A DNA stretch of 50,117 nucleotides, from assembly GCF_958431955.1 (NCBI RefSeq), contig NZ_CAUASN010000020.1, positions 1-50,117 of the forward strand, written 5' to 3'. Below, piece by piece: positions 25,346-32,626 of this stretch; the first letter of the stretch is position 1, and each line of letters begins with the position of its first letter. The stretch is from an uncultured Adlercreutzia sp. GTDB taxonomy: Bacteria; Actinomycetota; Coriobacteriia; Coriobacteriales; Eggerthellaceae. The notes beneath the pieces were generated by a model. The model saw only the letters and a list, made by a program, of their open reading frames with translations. It was not told the origin of the DNA and did no database searches. Made by a program: the position numbers and the translations under genes.

Positions 25346-25741
25346 ATGGCGAAGATCGAACCTTCCGTGGACCAGTGGCTGCGTGAGGCCAAGGCCGATC
25401 CGGCCGCGGCCCAGTGTGGCATGTTCCTCACCCATAACGGCGTGGTGCGCATTACGCCGAAGGCCCAGGTGCGCGAGGGCGTGGAAGGACTCGGCGAGGT
25501 GGTGGCCGTGGAATTCTCCTACGACGCCGAGGGCCTGGCTGCTGCTGAGGCCGAGGCGCTCACCTGGCCCGGCGTCTACTATGTGCGCACGTGGCTGAAC
25601 GAGGGCCGCTGCGAGGTGGGCGATTCGCTCATGTACGTGCTCATCGGCGCCGACATCCGCCCCAACTGCATCGACGCCCTGCAGAAGCTCGTCGGCCACA
25701 TCAAAAACGAGCTCGTCGTGGAGAAGGAGATCTTCGCGTAG
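25346..25741 (+). CDS. MoaE-like protein (molybdopterin synthase large subunit family)
   Basis: This 131-residue protein resembles MoaE, which adds sulfur to precursor Z to make molybdopterin. Seen are GVVRITPKAQVREG near the N-terminus, NEGRCEVGDSLMYVLIGAD (MoaE has G-x-L-x-V-G-D/E before a beta strand), and a closing helix that ends EKEIFA where MoaE has W-K-K-E. The usual His-Arg pair after the strand is replaced by IRPN, so it is divergent and may not be catalytic. The start follows AAAGGA. The last 78 nt recur nearly unchanged 1.66 kb downstream, on the far side of the ATPase gene. Confidence 0.6.
   Translation: MAKIEPSVDQWLREAKADPAAAQCGMFLTHNGVVRITPKAQVREGVEGLGEVVAVEFSYDAEGLAAAEAEALTWPGVYYVRTWLNEGRCEVGDSLMYVLIGADIRPNCIDALQKLVGHIKNELVVEKEIFA
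25664..25741 (+). repeat. 78-nt direct repeat, copy 1 (3' end of moaE-like gene)
   Basis: This is identical at 76 of 78 positions to 27325-27402. Both copies end exactly at the TAG stop codon, and the sequences diverge at once on either side. Confidence 0.95.
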
Positions 25742-25821
25742 AAGTCTTTGGCAGAGCGGAGGAGAAGCTTGGCGAACGGGCCTTCTCCCCGCCCTGATAG
25801 GCGGTTTCCTCTATAGATCTA

Positions 25822-25862
25822 AGTATTATACTTTTGAGTATAATACTTTGTAGTATAATATC
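25822..25862 (+). promoter_or_regulatory. Palindromic operator array upstream of DUF234 ATPase
   Basis: A perfect 10-bp inverted repeat (AGTATTATAC / GTATAATACT, 6-nt centre) covers 25822-25847. A further direct copy of AGTATAATA begins at 25852, 15 nt after the previous one. The array is AT-rich inside GC-rich DNA, 42 nt before the ATPase ATG, and includes TATAAT-like boxes. It therefore probably contains both promoter and operator; an autoregulatory site is likely. Confidence 0.65.
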
Positions 25863-25903
25863 TCTCCATCTCTAAGACCGTGCAGCGGAGGGGGCTTTTC
25901 GCC

Positions 25904-27304
25904 ATGGAAACATTTGTCGACCGTGTTGAGGATATGGCCACATTGGAAGAGCAGTTTGCCAGCCGGCAGGCGGCTATGGTGGTCATCTACGGTCGTCGCC
26001 GCGTGGGCAAGACGGCTCTTATCGCTGAGTTTATGCGAGATAAGCGCGGCCTCTATTTTCTGGCAACAGAGGAATCGGAAGAACAGAATCGCGCCGCTTT
26101 TCAGCGGCAAGTGGCGGCGTTCCTCGACGATGATCTGCTCGCCCAGGCGCCCGTTGACAATTGGGATATCCTGTTCGACCGGCTTACGAAAACCGACGAG
26201 AGGCTCATCATCGCCCTGGACGAGTTCCAGTATCTCGGCAAGGCGAACCGCGCGTTTCCCTCGGTATTCCAGCGTATTTGGGATACGATGCTCGGCAAAC
26301 GCAATGTGATGATCATTCTCTGCGGCTCGCTCATCTCTCTCATGGAGAGCCAAGTGCTGTCCTACAGCAGCCCGCTTTACGGGCGACGCACGGCCCAAAT
26401 TCGCATGAAGCAGATACCCTTCCGGTTTTACGGCGACTTCTTTCCCGAGGGGGCTGCGTATCGCGATCTTGTCGAGCGCTATAGCGTTACGGGAGGCGTG
26501 CCCAAGTATATCGAGAGCTTTAGGAGCGCCCAGGATATTTACCGGGGCATCGCGAAGAGCGTGCTGAACTCCAACAGCTACTTGTACGACGAGCCCAATT
26601 TCCTTCTGTCCAAGGAAGTGAGCGAGGTAGGCACATATTTCTCCATTTTGCGGGCGGTAGCTATGGGAAACCGCAAAAGCGGTGACATTGCCGCAGCGCT
26701 GAACGTGAAGCAGACGGGCCTATCGAAGTACTTGAAAGTGCTCGAGCAGCTTGATGTGCTTGAGCGCGTGGTGCCGGTGACTGAGTTGAATCCCCAGAAG
26801 AGCAAGAAAGGGCTGTACCGTATTAAGGACAACTACCTGCGCTTCTGGTTCCGGTTCGTCTTTCCCCAGATGGGCCTTTTGGAGACTGGTCGCGGAGAGG
26901 AAGCGCTCAAGGCGATAAGAAGAAACTTCATCGACGGGCAAGTCGCCTACGTGTACGAGGACGTGTGCCGCGACCGCCTCTGGGACCTGGGCGCGCAGGG
27001 GGTGATTCCGTTCATGCCGAATCGTGTGGGTGCATGGTGGGGCGCCCGCGATGTGGAACTTGACGCGGTGGCCCTCAGCACGGAAGAAGGGCGAGTCTTG
27101 TTTGGCGAGTGCAAGTTCTGGACGAAGCCGGTGGGAGTTGGCGTGTTGGAGCATCTTGAGAAACAGGCGCAAAGAGCTTTAGATGACCCGGTTTTCGGTC
27201 CCTATAGGAGCGCGCCGACCTTTGCCGTTTTCAGCATTGGCGGGTTTACGGACGAGTTGCGGGCCCTCGCCGATGGGCGCGAGGATGTCTACCTCTTCGA
27301 GTGA
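25904..27304 (+). CDS. Archaeal-type P-loop ATPase with C-terminal DUF234 nuclease-like domain
   Basis: This 466-residue protein begins METFVDRVEDMATLEEQF and has Walker A IYGRRRVGKTALI (Lys36) and Walker B LIIALDEFQYL. A winged-helix region follows (about 235-300), with SGDIAAALNVKQTGLSKYLKVL. The C-terminal DUF234 region carries ARDVELDAVA and LFGECKFW, a D-x-D...E-x-K pattern of PD-(D/E)XK nucleases. Such proteins are widespread, poorly understood and often in variable regions. GC content and codon use are lower than in flanking genes. The start at 25904 lies about 10 nt after GCGGAGGGGG, and the GTG at 25880 overlaps that site. The gene lies between two near-identical 78-nt repeats. Confidence 0.88.
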   Translation: METFVDRVEDMATLEEQFASRQAAMVVIYGRRRVGKTALIAEFMRDKRGLYFLATEESEEQNRAAFQRQVAAFLDDDLLAQAPVDNWDILFDRLTKTDERLIIALDEFQYLGKANRAFPSVFQRIWDTMLGKRNVMIILCGSLISLMESQVLSYSSPLYGRRTAQIRMKQIPFRFYGDFFPEGAAYRDLVERYSVTGGVPKYIESFRSAQDIYRGIAKSVLNSNSYLYDEPNFLLSKEVSEVGTYFSILRAVAMGNRKSGDIAAALNVKQTGLSKYLKVLEQLDVLERVVPVTELNPQKSKKGLYRIKDNYLRFWFRFVFPQMGLLETGRGEEALKAIRRNFIDGQVAYVYEDVCRDRLWDLGAQGVIPFMPNRVGAWWGARDVELDAVALSTEEGRVLFGECKFWTKPVGVGVLEHLEKQAQRALDDPVFGPYRSAPTFAVFSIGGFTDELRALADGREDVYLFE

Positions 27305-27324
27305 ACTGCCCGTTGCCGCGCCCG

Positions 27325-27402
27325 AACTGCATCGACGCCTTGCAGAAGCTCGTCGGCCACATCAAAAACGAGCTCGTCGTGGAAAAGGAGATCTTCGCGT
27401 AG
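27325..27402 (+). pseudogene. Duplicated 3' fragment of the moaE-like gene (direct repeat, copy 2)
   Basis: These 78 nt encode the last 25 residues of the MoaE-like protein plus its stop codon, with two substitutions, both synonymous. Nothing upstream continues the gene: the sequence changes to the ATPase 3' end within a few bases. It is either the displaced original 3' end left by an insertion, or a remnant of a tandem copy. Confidence 0.85.
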
Positions 27403-27477
27403 CATCGCGAAGCCTCAGACGGCCGTGAATTACGGCCCTCTCCCCTGAGCCGTCGCGGCTTTTGCCCCGTGCGCCCT

Positions 27478-27483
27478 TATAAT
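27478..27483 (+). promoter_or_regulatory. -10 box (TATAAT) for homoserine dehydrogenase
   Basis: A consensus TATAAT lies 44 nt before the ATG of hom. A small hairpin (ggccgt / acggcc) followed by CTCTCCCC at about 27420 may end upstream transcription. Confidence 0.5.
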
Positions 27484-27526
27484 CGTCCGATCAGAGAGAA
27501 CTTTCGCGCTCGGGAGAGGACGCAAC

Positions 27527-28810
27527 ATGGCAGTGAAGATCGGCTTGGTGGGCACCGGCACCGTGGGTGGCGGCTGCATCGACATTATCCAGAAGCACAA
27601 AGAGGCTTTCGCCCGCCATTATGGCGTTGAAATCGAGCTGGCCCAGGTGTGCTCACGGGATATCGCCCAGGCCGAGGCCCGCGGGGTGGCCGACATCTTC
27701 ACCTACGACTTCCACGACATTCTGAGCAACCCGGAAATTGACATCGTGGTGGAGCTTATCGGCGGCACTACCGTGGCGCGCGAGGTGGTGCTGGGTGCGC
27801 TGGCTGCGGGCAAGGCCGTCGTCACGGCCAACAAGGCGCTCATGGCCACCCATGGCAAGGAAGTCATGGAAGCGGCCGAGGCAGCTGGCAAGGAACTGGC
27901 CTTCGAGGCCAGCGTGGGCGGCGGCATTCCCATCATCGACCCGCTGAAGCACTCGCTCATCGCCAACGAGATCACCTCGGTCATGGGCATCGTGAACGGC
28001 ACCACCAACTACATGCTCACGCGCATGGCCGACAACGGCCTGTCCTACGAGGACGCGCTGGCCGAGGCCCAGGCCAAGGGCTTCGCCGAGGCCGACCCCA
28101 CGGCCGATGTGGGCGGTTTCGACGCGGCCGCCAAGATCGCCATTCTGGCCTCCATCGCCTTCAACTCGCGCGTGACCTTGGACGACGTGTTCACCGACGG
28201 CATCACGAACATCAGCCCGGTGGACATCGATGCCGCCCGCGATATGGGCTACGTCATCAAGCTTCTGGCCATCGCGCACCGTCGCGAGGGCGGCGTGGAC
28301 GTGCGCGTGCATCCCACCATGATCCCCGAGAGCCACCAGCTGGCCACGGTGAACGGCGTGTTCAACGCCATCTACGTGGTGGGCGACTTCGTGGGCGAGA
28401 CCATGTTCTTCGGCGAAGGTGCCGGTGCCGGAGCGGCGGCCAGCGCGGTGATGGGCGACGTGCTGGAAGTGGCGCGCCACGTTCAGCAGGGCGTGGCCCC
28501 CATCGTGGGCTGCACCTGCACCGACGAGCTGCCCATCCTACCCATGGACGAGCTGGTCATGCGCTACTACCTGCGCTTCTCGGTGAGCGACCGCCCCGGC
28601 GTTCTGGAAACCATGGCGGGTGTGTTCGCGCGCCACAACATCTCGGTGAAGTCCATCGTGCAGCGCGGCCGCTCGGGCGCCGAGCGCGTGGACCAGGTGG
28701 TGGTCACCCATCGCTGCCGCGAGCGCGACATCCGCGAGGCGCTGGAAGAGGCCTTGGCGCTGGACAACGTGGTGCTGGACACCCCTTCGGTCATCCGCGT
28801 GGAAGAGTAG
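27527..28810 (+). CDS. hom: Homoserine dehydrogenase
   Basis: Hom reduces aspartate semialdehyde to homoserine with NAD(P)H, feeding threonine and methionine synthesis. The 427-residue protein has the Rossmann motif GLVGTGTVGGGC (residues 5-16), TANKALMATHGKE, the catalytic region NGTTNYMLTRM, and AEADPTADVGGFDAAAKIAIL with the family's conserved Asp and Lys. A C-terminal ACT domain (about 345-425; YLRFSVSDRPGVLETMAGVF) is the usual site for threonine feedback. The start follows GGGAGAGGACGC. In this window its product can feed MetA and MetY at 42-44 kb. No kinase or threonine synthase gene adjoins it. Confidence 0.97.
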   Translation: MAVKIGLVGTGTVGGGCIDIIQKHKEAFARHYGVEIELAQVCSRDIAQAEARGVADIFTYDFHDILSNPEIDIVVELIGGTTVAREVVLGALAAGKAVVTANKALMATHGKEVMEAAEAAGKELAFEASVGGGIPIIDPLKHSLIANEITSVMGIVNGTTNYMLTRMADNGLSYEDALAEAQAKGFAEADPTADVGGFDAAAKIAILASIAFNSRVTLDDVFTDGITNISPVDIDAARDMGYVIKLLAIAHRREGGVDVRVHPTMIPESHQLATVNGVFNAIYVVGDFVGETMFFGEGAGAGAAASAVMGDVLEVARHVQQGVAPIVGCTCTDELPILPMDELVMRYYLRFSVSDRPGVLETMAGVFARHNISVKSIVQRGRSGAERVDQVVVTHRCRERDIREALEEALALDNVVLDTPSVIRVEE

Positions 28811-28854
28811 GAACGCGGGTAGGAACGCAGGCGAGAGACGATCGCAAATCCTAG

Positions 28855-28879
28855 GGGCGGGGTTTACCCCGCCCATTTT
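28855..28879 (+). terminator. Rho-independent terminator after hom
   Basis: GGGCGGGG pairs with CCCCGCCC around TTTA, followed by ATTTT, 44 nt after the hom stop. Confidence 0.75.
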
Positions 28880-28896
28880 GTCGGAAGGAGCAGGCT

Positions 28897-29568
28897 GTGG
28901 CCGAGAACATAGGCGTTATCTTCGACTGCGACGGGACACTCGTGGATTCCATGGGCGCGTGGCACGACGTGGACCGCACGCTGGCGGCCGAGGCGGGCAT
29001 TACGCTGACTAAGGAAGACGCCGACGCCATCACCACCATGTCGCTGCCCGAGGCGAGCGCCTACCTGCACGAGCGGTGCGGCCTGGGGGCCAGCAGCGAG
29101 GACGTGCTCGCCATGATCTTCGAGCGCATGCGCGCTTTCTACGCCAACGAGGTGGAAGCCCGGCCCGGGGCGCTCGCCTTCGTGCGGGGCCTTGCCGAGC
29201 GCGGCGTGCCCATGGCCGTGGCCTCCTCTACGCCGGCCGATATGCTGGCCATCTGCGTTGAGCGCTGCGGATTCGCCCCCTACATGAAGGCGGTCGTGTC
29301 GGTGGACGACCTGCGCACCAGCAAGCGCGAGCCGGCCGTTTACGACCACGCGCGCAGCTTCCTCGGCACCGACCGCGCCCACACCTGGGGCTTCGAGGAC
29401 GCCGCCTATGCCCTGGACACCCTGCGGTCCGCGGGCTATCGCACCGGCGCCATCTACGACAACGATATCTCCGGTACCCGTGAGGCCCTGCTCGCCCGCG
29501 CCGACTTCCTCATCGCAAGCTGGGAAGACCTCACCGCCGACGAGTTCCTCGCGAAGGTCGGGGAATAG
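28897..29568 (+). CDS. HAD-superfamily phosphatase (beta-phosphoglucomutase-like subfamily)
   Basis: This 223-residue hydrolase has motif I VIFDCDGTLVDSMG with nucleophile Asp10 and acid/base Asp12, motif II VASSTPAD, the lysine region SKREPAVYDHA and motif IV TWGFEDAAYALDT. The cap domain (about 20-90) is of the C1 type, as in phosphoglycolate phosphatase and beta-phosphoglucomutase. Motif IV has FEDA rather than the usual EDS, so phosphatase activity is more likely than mutase. The GTG at 28897 follows GGAAGGAG. It lies just after the hom terminator and is probably monocistronic. Substrate unknown. Confidence 0.9.
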   Translation: MAENIGVIFDCDGTLVDSMGAWHDVDRTLAAEAGITLTKEDADAITTMSLPEASAYLHERCGLGASSEDVLAMIFERMRAFYANEVEARPGALAFVRGLAERGVPMAVASSTPADMLAICVERCGFAPYMKAVVSVDDLRTSKREPAVYDHARSFLGTDRAHTWGFEDAAYALDTLRSAGYRTGAIYDNDISGTREALLARADFLIASWEDLTADEFLAKVGE

Positions 29569-29577
29569 CCGCGCCGT

Positions 29578-29651
29578 AAAAGTATTCCTCATTCGGTATA
29601 TTTTCTCTCCCCGCTAATCCGCAAGAAAAGTATTCCTCACTCGGAATATTT
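29578..29651. repeat. Two 26-nt direct repeats with internal dyad (TATTCC-N6-GGAATA)
   Basis: Copies at 29578-29603 and 29626-29651 match at 24 of 26 positions, with a 48-nt period. The second contains the perfect dyad TATTCC-TCACTC-GGAATA; the first has a degenerate right half. They lie just past the HAD gene stop and upstream of a 27-codon gene, a plausible double operator. Confidence 0.75.
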
Positions 29652-29783
29652 GTTGGCTCTTGCGCCCCTTTTCGGCAGCTTGGCGCAAAGCGACATTATT
29701 GTAAGGGACGCGCAACGGGGCGGTAAGGTGGGGCTGTCATAGTGGTCTCATCGAAAATGTTCCGCACGGAAAGGAGATCTACC

Positions 29784-29867
29784 ATGATTGCCATCGTTGC
29801 CGGAGTCGCCCTGTTCGCCCTCGCCACCGCCGCCATGGCCGGCTGCATCGGGGCTGCCGCCCTGTAG
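29784..29867 (+). CDS. 27-residue hydrophobic peptide (small membrane protein)
   Basis: A short frame starts with ATG 7 nt after a near-perfect AAGGAG site and encodes MIAIVAGVALFALATAAMAG followed by CIGAAAL. The whole product is one hydrophobic helix. A terminator follows within 45 nt, so this is a complete small transcription unit. It could be a membrane peptide, a toxin-like peptide or an accessory subunit; nothing shows which. The 28-residue peptide gene at 37916 has the same design. Confidence 0.55.
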   Translation: MIAIVAGVALFALATAAMAGCIGAAAL

Positions 29868-29909
29868 GACGAAGCTAGGTCTTGGGGGCAAAGCTCTCTA
29901 TCCGATGAA

Positions 29910-29947
29910 GGGCCTCACAGCTCGCGGAAGCTGCGAGGCCCCTTTGC
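29910..29947 (+). terminator. Terminator after the 27-residue peptide gene
   Basis: A 13-bp stem with one mismatch (gggcctcacagct / agctgcgaggccc) is followed by CTTTGCT. It lies between convergent genes. Confidence 0.65.
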
Positions 29948-29973
29948 TGGAAAGGTGTTGCCGGTTGCGGGCC

Positions 29974-30639
29974 TTACTTGTCGCCGAAGGTGAAGATTCC
30001 GATCTGCGTGGCGCCGTCCACGTCGTACACGGGAATGGAATCAGGTGCGTCTACGGCGCTGAACTGCTCGTAGAGGGCATAACCCTCAAGGCTGCTGTCG
30101 GCCACGATGGCAATGAGGTCGGGAATGGCTCCCGCCTCCACGTCTCCGTAGGTACCGTAAGTCTGGCCGCTGTTATTCACGGGAAGACCGGGAGATAGAG
30201 AGTAGCCCGCTGGTGATTGGTCACAGAAGTCTTTTCTTCCTCCACAGTTTACGTTGCCTCTTGATCGGTATCCCGCAGTCGGCCGAGAGATGGTGAGCTG
30301 GGCGGTGAGGGAGGAGGCCTGCGCGCGGTTGGATACCCACTGGCTTGAGGCAATGACGCTACCGAACAGGTTAGTCATGACCGCCTGAGCTTGCATGGTT
30401 CCGGCGGAAACGGAATTGCTTGCGGTGATTTTCGTATAGGCCGTTGGCTTTAATCCGGAATCAAGACCGGATGAGTAGGTGTACGTCACTGAACCGACAG
30501 TGGTTTTCTTGCTCCCACCCCAGGTGATCCCGTGAGCCAGTTTCGGCTGAAAGAGCACGGAGCCGCAGGCGATGATGCCGAGGCCCACGAAGGACCGCCG
30601 GCTGATGAGGGGCAGGTTTTCGAGCGTTGCTTGCTTCAT
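29974..30639 (-). CDS. Tat-type exported protein with C-terminal GQTYG domain (family member 1)
   Basis: This 221-residue protein has a twin-arginine motif SRRSFVG (13-19) and a hydrophobic core, with probable cleavage after LAHG (about 37). The middle (45-130) is Ser/Thr-rich beta sequence with ITASNSVSAG, and looks distantly like the middle of the protein at 32627. The C-terminal domain (153-218) has VNNSGQTYGTYG, IPDLIAI, EGYALYEQF and SIPVYDVDGATQIGIF, the signature shared by five proteins in this locus. It is the last gene of an operon with the sigma factor and membrane protein; its ATG overlaps their stop by 4 nt (ATGA). No function is known to me. Confidence 0.75.
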   Translation of the reverse strand: MKQATLENLPLISRRSFVGLGIIACGSVLFQPKLAHGITWGGSKKTTVGSVTYTYSSGLDSGLKPTAYTKITASNSVSAGTMQAQAVMTNLFGSVIASSQWVSNRAQASSLTAQLTISRPTAGYRSRGNVNCGGRKDFCDQSPAGYSLSPGLPVNNSGQTYGTYGDVEAGAIPDLIAIVADSSLEGYALYEQFSAVDAPDSIPVYDVDGATQIGIFTFGDK

Positions 30640-31418
30640 GGGTGAACCTCTCTCGTCAAGGCGAATGGGGCGGAAAGACCATTGGATCGGTTGAGGTGGC
30701 GTCCTATGGAGTGGTAGTCGGGATAATCGCTGAAGTCGATAGAGTAGACATATTCTCTGTCTTCAGTTGTTGCGGTAAAACGAAGATCTCGTAGTTCATT
30801 GATGGTTTTTTGAGCGGTCTTGTCGGAGGTGCCTACGAGCTCTTCTCCTTCTAACTCGAACCGAGCGAAGGCCTCTTGGGCTATGGGAGTGTAGGCCACA
30901 AGCAGGAACTTCTTTGCCTCGGCGTGGCCAAAGTGCACCGATGTGGTCAGCTCGGCGCTGGAATCAATGAGGAGCCAGTCGACATCTTCGGGATAGAGGG
31001 AGATGCCGGCCGCATCTGGAATTGTAATAGTAGTCTCTTGGGCGTTGATTTCGGGGTCTACGAGCTCCACACGGAGAACCACAGCGTTCCCATGCCTGGT
31101 TTCTACCAATCCGTAGGACGGCCGTACGTCAAGGCGAATATTAGGACGGGCTGGCGCGTGGGCGATGGCTCGCTGGGCGGGCGCAAGCAAGGCTTCGGGG
31201 AGAGAGGTGGCGATGGTCGAACACCCCAGTGCTACAAGGAGGCAGGCGGCAACCTTGAGCCAGGGTAATGTGTGTTGCGATGGAAAGTCTCGCTTTTTCT
31301 CCGGGGCAGATTTCTCGTGCTCTGCTTGCAGTCGTCGGAGGATTTTCTGGGCGCTCTCGGGCCTCAACTTGCAGCGCTCCAACTCTGCTGCGTAGTATGT
31401 GGCGTCGCGCTTAAGCAT
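30636..31418 (-). CDS. One-pass membrane protein, probable anti-sigma/sensor partner of the ECF factor
   Basis: The 260-residue product has a charged cytoplasmic region (1-50, with repeated basic helices), one transmembrane segment (about 51-70, LPWLKVAACLLVALGCSTIA) and an extracellular domain of about 190 residues with alternating strands (NIRLDVRPSYGL, VVLRVELVDPE, FLLVAYTPI). It overlaps the sigma gene by 8 nt and the exported-protein gene by 4 nt, so the three are translationally coupled. Position and topology suggest it holds the sigma factor and senses an extracytoplasmic signal. No zinc-binding anti-sigma motif (HxxxCxxC) is visible, so this is inference. Confidence 0.65.
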   Translation of the reverse strand: MLKRDATYYAAELERCKLRPESAQKILRRLQAEHEKSAPEKKRDFPSQHTLPWLKVAACLLVALGCSTIATSLPEALLAPAQRAIAHAPARPNIRLDVRPSYGLVETRHGNAVVLRVELVDPEINAQETTITIPDAAGISLYPEDVDWLLIDSSAELTTSVHFGHAEAKKFLLVAYTPIAQEAFARFELEGEELVGTSDKTAQKTINELRDLRFTATTEDREYVYSIDFSDYPDYHSIGRHLNRSNGLSAPFALTREVHP

Positions 31419-31935
31419 GGGCCGATCCTTCCTTGCGTATCTTTTCTCTGAGAAATTTGCGGGCTCGGTGGAGCTTCACGTAGGCATTAGCCTCGCTGAG
31501 CCCTGTGGTTTTGGCGATGTCGGCTATGTCGCGTTCCTCGAAGTAGCGGAGGTTCACGATCTCCCGCAACCCGTCAGGCATCTCCTCCAAGTGCTCGAGC
31601 AGAAAATCCCGAGCCTCGTCTTCAGACTCCTCCATGGCGTGCAAAGTAAAAGCCCTCTGGTCGAGGGTTGCCACGGCGTTGTCGTCGAACTCCACGGTCG
31701 GATGGTTCGAAAGACGTCGAATGCGATTCTTGCAGAGATTGGATGCCACTTTGATCAGCCAATTCTCAAGATGTGTCTCGCTGGCGAATTCCTTTTTGGT
31801 GCGGCACAGCCTGAGAAAAGTCTCTTGCACGATGTCGTCTGCAACATCGCGCGATTGGAAATATCGCATGGCCAGCCAAGATATCCGATCTCCGTATTCG
31901 TTGAACGCCCGCTCGATGTCACGGACATTGTCGAT
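31411..31935 (-). CDS. ECF-type RNA polymerase sigma factor (possible AUC start)
   Basis: Region 2 reads IERAFNEYGDRISWLAMRYF then DVADDIVQETFLRL, with the family's A-x-D-x-V-Q-x-x-F pattern. Region 4 is LREIVNLRYFEERDIADIAK with a following helix-turn-helix (TGLSEANAYVKLHRARKF). The first in-frame ATG (31869) lies inside region 2 and would cut off 22 conserved residues. The strong site GGAGGTGAT is followed 3 nt later by ATC-GAC-AAT in the right frame at 31935, where ATG would be expected, so an AUC start (174 residues) is proposed. A start-codon mutation or sequencing error is the alternative. It heads the operon with the membrane protein and exported protein. Confidence 0.8.
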   Translation of the reverse strand: MDNVRDIERAFNEYGDRISWLAMRYFQSRDVADDIVQETFLRLCRTKKEFASETHLENWLIKVASNLCKNRIRRLSNHPTVEFDDNAVATLDQRAFTLHAMEESEDEARDFLLEHLEEMPDGLREIVNLRYFEERDIADIAKTTGLSEANAYVKLHRARKFLREKIRKEGSAHA

Positions 31936-32228
31936 AGCATCACCTCCAACGTCAAAGGGCAGATAATGTTGCGCAACGAGCCCTTATATAAGCCTTACCC
32001 CCGAGGTGGGCGATTTCTTACAGCGCACTGGAAATCTCCTCAGAAAATTTTCTCGACAGAGGCATGGGCAGATTCTTTAAAAGGGAAGACTAAAAACTTA
32101 TGAAAAAGTTTATCAGATTTGTAAGAATTTCGCGCGCCCAAGTGTATGGCTCATCGAAGGGAAAATTTTCCGTTTTCTTCAAAGGGGCGGCGACGGCCGC
32201 CCAAGGCCGACGTAAGGGGTGAGCTCTC
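31936..32228. promoter_or_regulatory. Divergent promoter region between sigma operon and lipoprotein genes
   Basis: The 134 nt before the lipoprotein start (from 32095) recur before its duplicate (from 33478), including AACTTAT-AAAAAGTTTATCAG and TTGTAAGAATTTCGCG segments, so they probably contain the promoter. AACTT followed about 17-20 nt later by TTGTAAG could be an ECF-type -35/-10 pair, but this is weak. Copy 1 has 11 extra nt near 32170. On the sigma side TTATATAAGCC lies at about 31983. Confidence 0.4.
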
Positions 32229-32606
32229 ATGAGGAAGTGGAAGACCGTTTTCGGCATGGTCCTGGCCGCGCTCGCGGTCAGCGCGGCGCTTGGCGGCTGC
32301 GCCCAGGAGCAGGTGCAGCACCGCGACATCAACGGGGTCGATTTCCCCGTCAACGAGGCGGGCCAGACCTACGGCAGCGCCCTCGACGCCAATATCCCGG
32401 AGGGCTTCAGCGGGACGACGGAGGAGATGAAGGCCTTCTACCCCGACCTCATTCGGGCGCAGAACGCCGAGGGCGTCGAGGGCTACATCACCCTCGACGA
32501 CTTTTTCGGGGAGGATCCCCCTTCTCCCGAAGCCGCTGTGCCCCGTACGCTCGACGGCGTGACGCTTTACGCCCAGGACGGAGAGACCATTCTGGGAACG
32601 ATGTAA
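32229..32606 (+). CDS. Lipoprotein with GQTYG domain (family member 2)
   Basis: This 125-residue protein has a type II signal peptide with lipobox LGGC (Cys24). The remainder is essentially one domain (39-125): VNEAGQTYGSALDANIPEG, FYPDLIRAQ, VEGYITLDDFF, then VTLYAQDGETILGTM. The same signature recurs in the four neighbouring exported proteins. The first 87 codons and the leader are identical to the gene at 33601, evidence of a recent copy or gene conversion. The start at ATG 32229 follows TAAGGGGTGAG. The next gene begins 20 nt after the stop, so the two are co-transcribed. Confidence 0.75.
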   Translation: MRKWKTVFGMVLAALAVSAALGGCAQEQVQHRDINGVDFPVNEAGQTYGSALDANIPEGFSGTTEEMKAFYPDLIRAQNAEGVEGYITLDDFFGEDPPSPEAAVPRTLDGVTLYAQDGETILGTM

Positions 32607-32626
32607 TCTAATGAAAGGAGCTGGCG

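Noticed and set aside
27183..27428. An 81-codon frame overlapping the ATPase 3' end and the 78-nt repeat
   Set aside because: It is in a different frame from both the ATPase and the MoaE fragment and has no ribosome site.
29578..29651. Start of a CRISPR array
   Set aside because: Only two copies, with a 22-nt spacer and no cas genes nearby; the internal dyad favours an operator.
31755..31976. Alternative frame with two ATG codons over the sigma factor start
   Set aside because: It is out of frame with the conserved sigma region 2 and encodes no recognisable sequence.
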